Source: Stercorarius parasiticus
Lineage: Eukaryota > Chordata > Aves > Charadriiformes > Stercorariidae
DNA: 64,000 nucleotides
Assembly (NCBI GenBank): GCA_013396915.1
Contig: VWZL01000579.1
Span: 558,001-622,000 of the forward strand
Direction of reading: 5' to 3'
Shown piece by piece: positions 63,314 to 64,000 of this stretch. Below the pieces are notes generated by a model. That model made no database searches and had not been told where the DNA came from. It was given only the letters and a program-made list of their open reading frames with translations. Each line of letters starts with the position of its first letter. The first letter of the stretch is position 1. A program made the position numbers and the translations under genes.

Positions 63314-63523
63314 GGGGGAAAAAAAAAAAGAAAAGAAAAAAATAATATGCTGAGCAAAGACAGACACGCTGGTTTCTTTTGTGGGATTTTTTTTTACATT
63401 TCAGTATTCAGGGGCTTGCCTTCCTCTGCAGCCATTTGCTTTTTGCAGTGCTGTACCATTGGAGATATGCATCAATATATTCTCTGTTGTTCTTTTCTTC
63501 TTTTTTTTCTTTTTTTTTCCCCC
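63314..63523. repeat. inverted pair of homopolymer tracts (G5A9 / T9C5)
   Basis: G5A11 at 63314-63329 is followed by an A-rich GAAAAGAAAAAAA tail. It pairs with a T-rich run at 63492-63523 that ends in T9C5 (63510-63523). The 14-bp arms GGGGGAAAAAAAAA and TTTTTTTTTCCCCC are exact, and pairing continues imperfectly into the A-rich and T-rich flanks. The spacer of about 180 bp has no recognisable element. Confidence 0.8.
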
Positions 63524-64000
63524 TTCAAGTTGTCGTGCCAATCTGCTTTTACAGATTCATACTTTGCATGCTAAGAATTCACCTTATATGGGGACTTCTT
63601 GCACCAGCATAGTTACACTCACTCTAGTTCACTTGGGCATGTCCCTTGTAAATTGTGCTATTGGCGCAAGATTAACAGATTCTGGCATACAGCAGTGCAA
63701 GGTATACATTCTGGATCTAGCACAGCAGTGAACAGTTTTGTATACGGGTATGCAAGAATTTGGTGGCAAAGATAGCAAGAGAAGCTGAAAGTGAGTCTTA
63801 CCCTTCATTCCTAGGTCCTTCTCCTAGCCCCACTACTGAGTGTGGATTGACACGATGTTTTGGTTTGTTGTTTTTTATTTTAATCAAATTTTCTGCAGTA
63901 AGATTGGAGCAATACGGCAATTTCACACCTGTTAAGAATCTCATCCTGTTAAGACTGGTTTAGCCAGCTCATATTGGATGAAAAAAATCTAGATCACCTT
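63524..64000. other. window end, no gene recognised
   Basis: The final stretch has no recognised repeat. A 116-codon plus-strand frame (63381-63731) overlaps two others and reads through the poly-T tract as poly-Phe, so it is treated as noncoding. Confidence 0.6.

Noticed and set aside
63381..63731. 116-codon frame
   Set aside because: It reads a poly-T tract as a phenylalanine run and overlaps two other open frames.
1..64000. CRISPR arrays, operons, phage or bacterial mobile systems
   Set aside because: No regularly spaced repeats or dense coding are present, and the CR1 and simple repeats mark the DNA as vertebrate.
1..64000. tRNA, rRNA or snRNA genes
   Set aside because: No intact A-box/B-box pair or cloverleaf, no rRNA core motif and no snRNA core was recognised; the GTTCGAATCC-like words seen belong to eroded MIR-type fossils.

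Overview
The window looks like non-coding nuclear DNA from a bird. The main evidence is four fragments of CR1 LINEs (Chicken Repeat 1). One of them (16204-16848) has the typical avian 3' end, closing on copies of the octamer ATTCTGTG. The rest of the window is A+T-rich, and recognisable interspersed repeats cover only a few percent of it, as is normal for avian chromosomes. The only assembly gap is a run of 73 Ns, and it lies inside the youngest CR1.

I find no protein-coding gene, rRNA, tRNA or CRISPR array that I can support. No open frame exceeds 166 codons. The longest frames start at non-ATG codons, sit in locally G+C-rich patches, or are CR1 remnants. The window is therefore intergenic or deep within a large intron. 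Small exons of roughly 50-150 bp could easily be missed without a protein or transcript alignment, so 'no gene seen' does not mean 'no exon present'.

Layout: 1-13.5 kb is single-copy A+T-rich DNA with two faint ancient amniote repeats and a perfect 26-bp palindrome. From 13.52 to 13.96 kb there is a striking G-rich, CpG-depleted island. The 16.2-20.7 kb stretch carries three of the CR1 copies: one young on the plus strand, one old and one intermediate on the minus strand. At 24.4-25.0 kb there is a somewhat CpG-richer patch with the longest open frame. From 26.6 to 31.5 kb there is a degraded CR1 and two MIR/CORE-SINE-like fossils, with further MIR-like fossils near 43.1, 48.6 and 57.1 kb. 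A sharp 14-bp hairpin lies at 49.0 kb. A probable palindromic DNA-transposon remnant lies at 57.57-57.87 kb, and a G5A9/T9C5 inverted pair at 63.3-63.5 kb.

No set of genes works together here, and I see no evidence of a novel biological system. The items worth a second look are the G-rich island, the structured inverted repeats, the likely mis-sized gap, and possible exon or enhancer candidates that comparative data could test quickly. Family names are from memory of consensus sequences, not from a database search.
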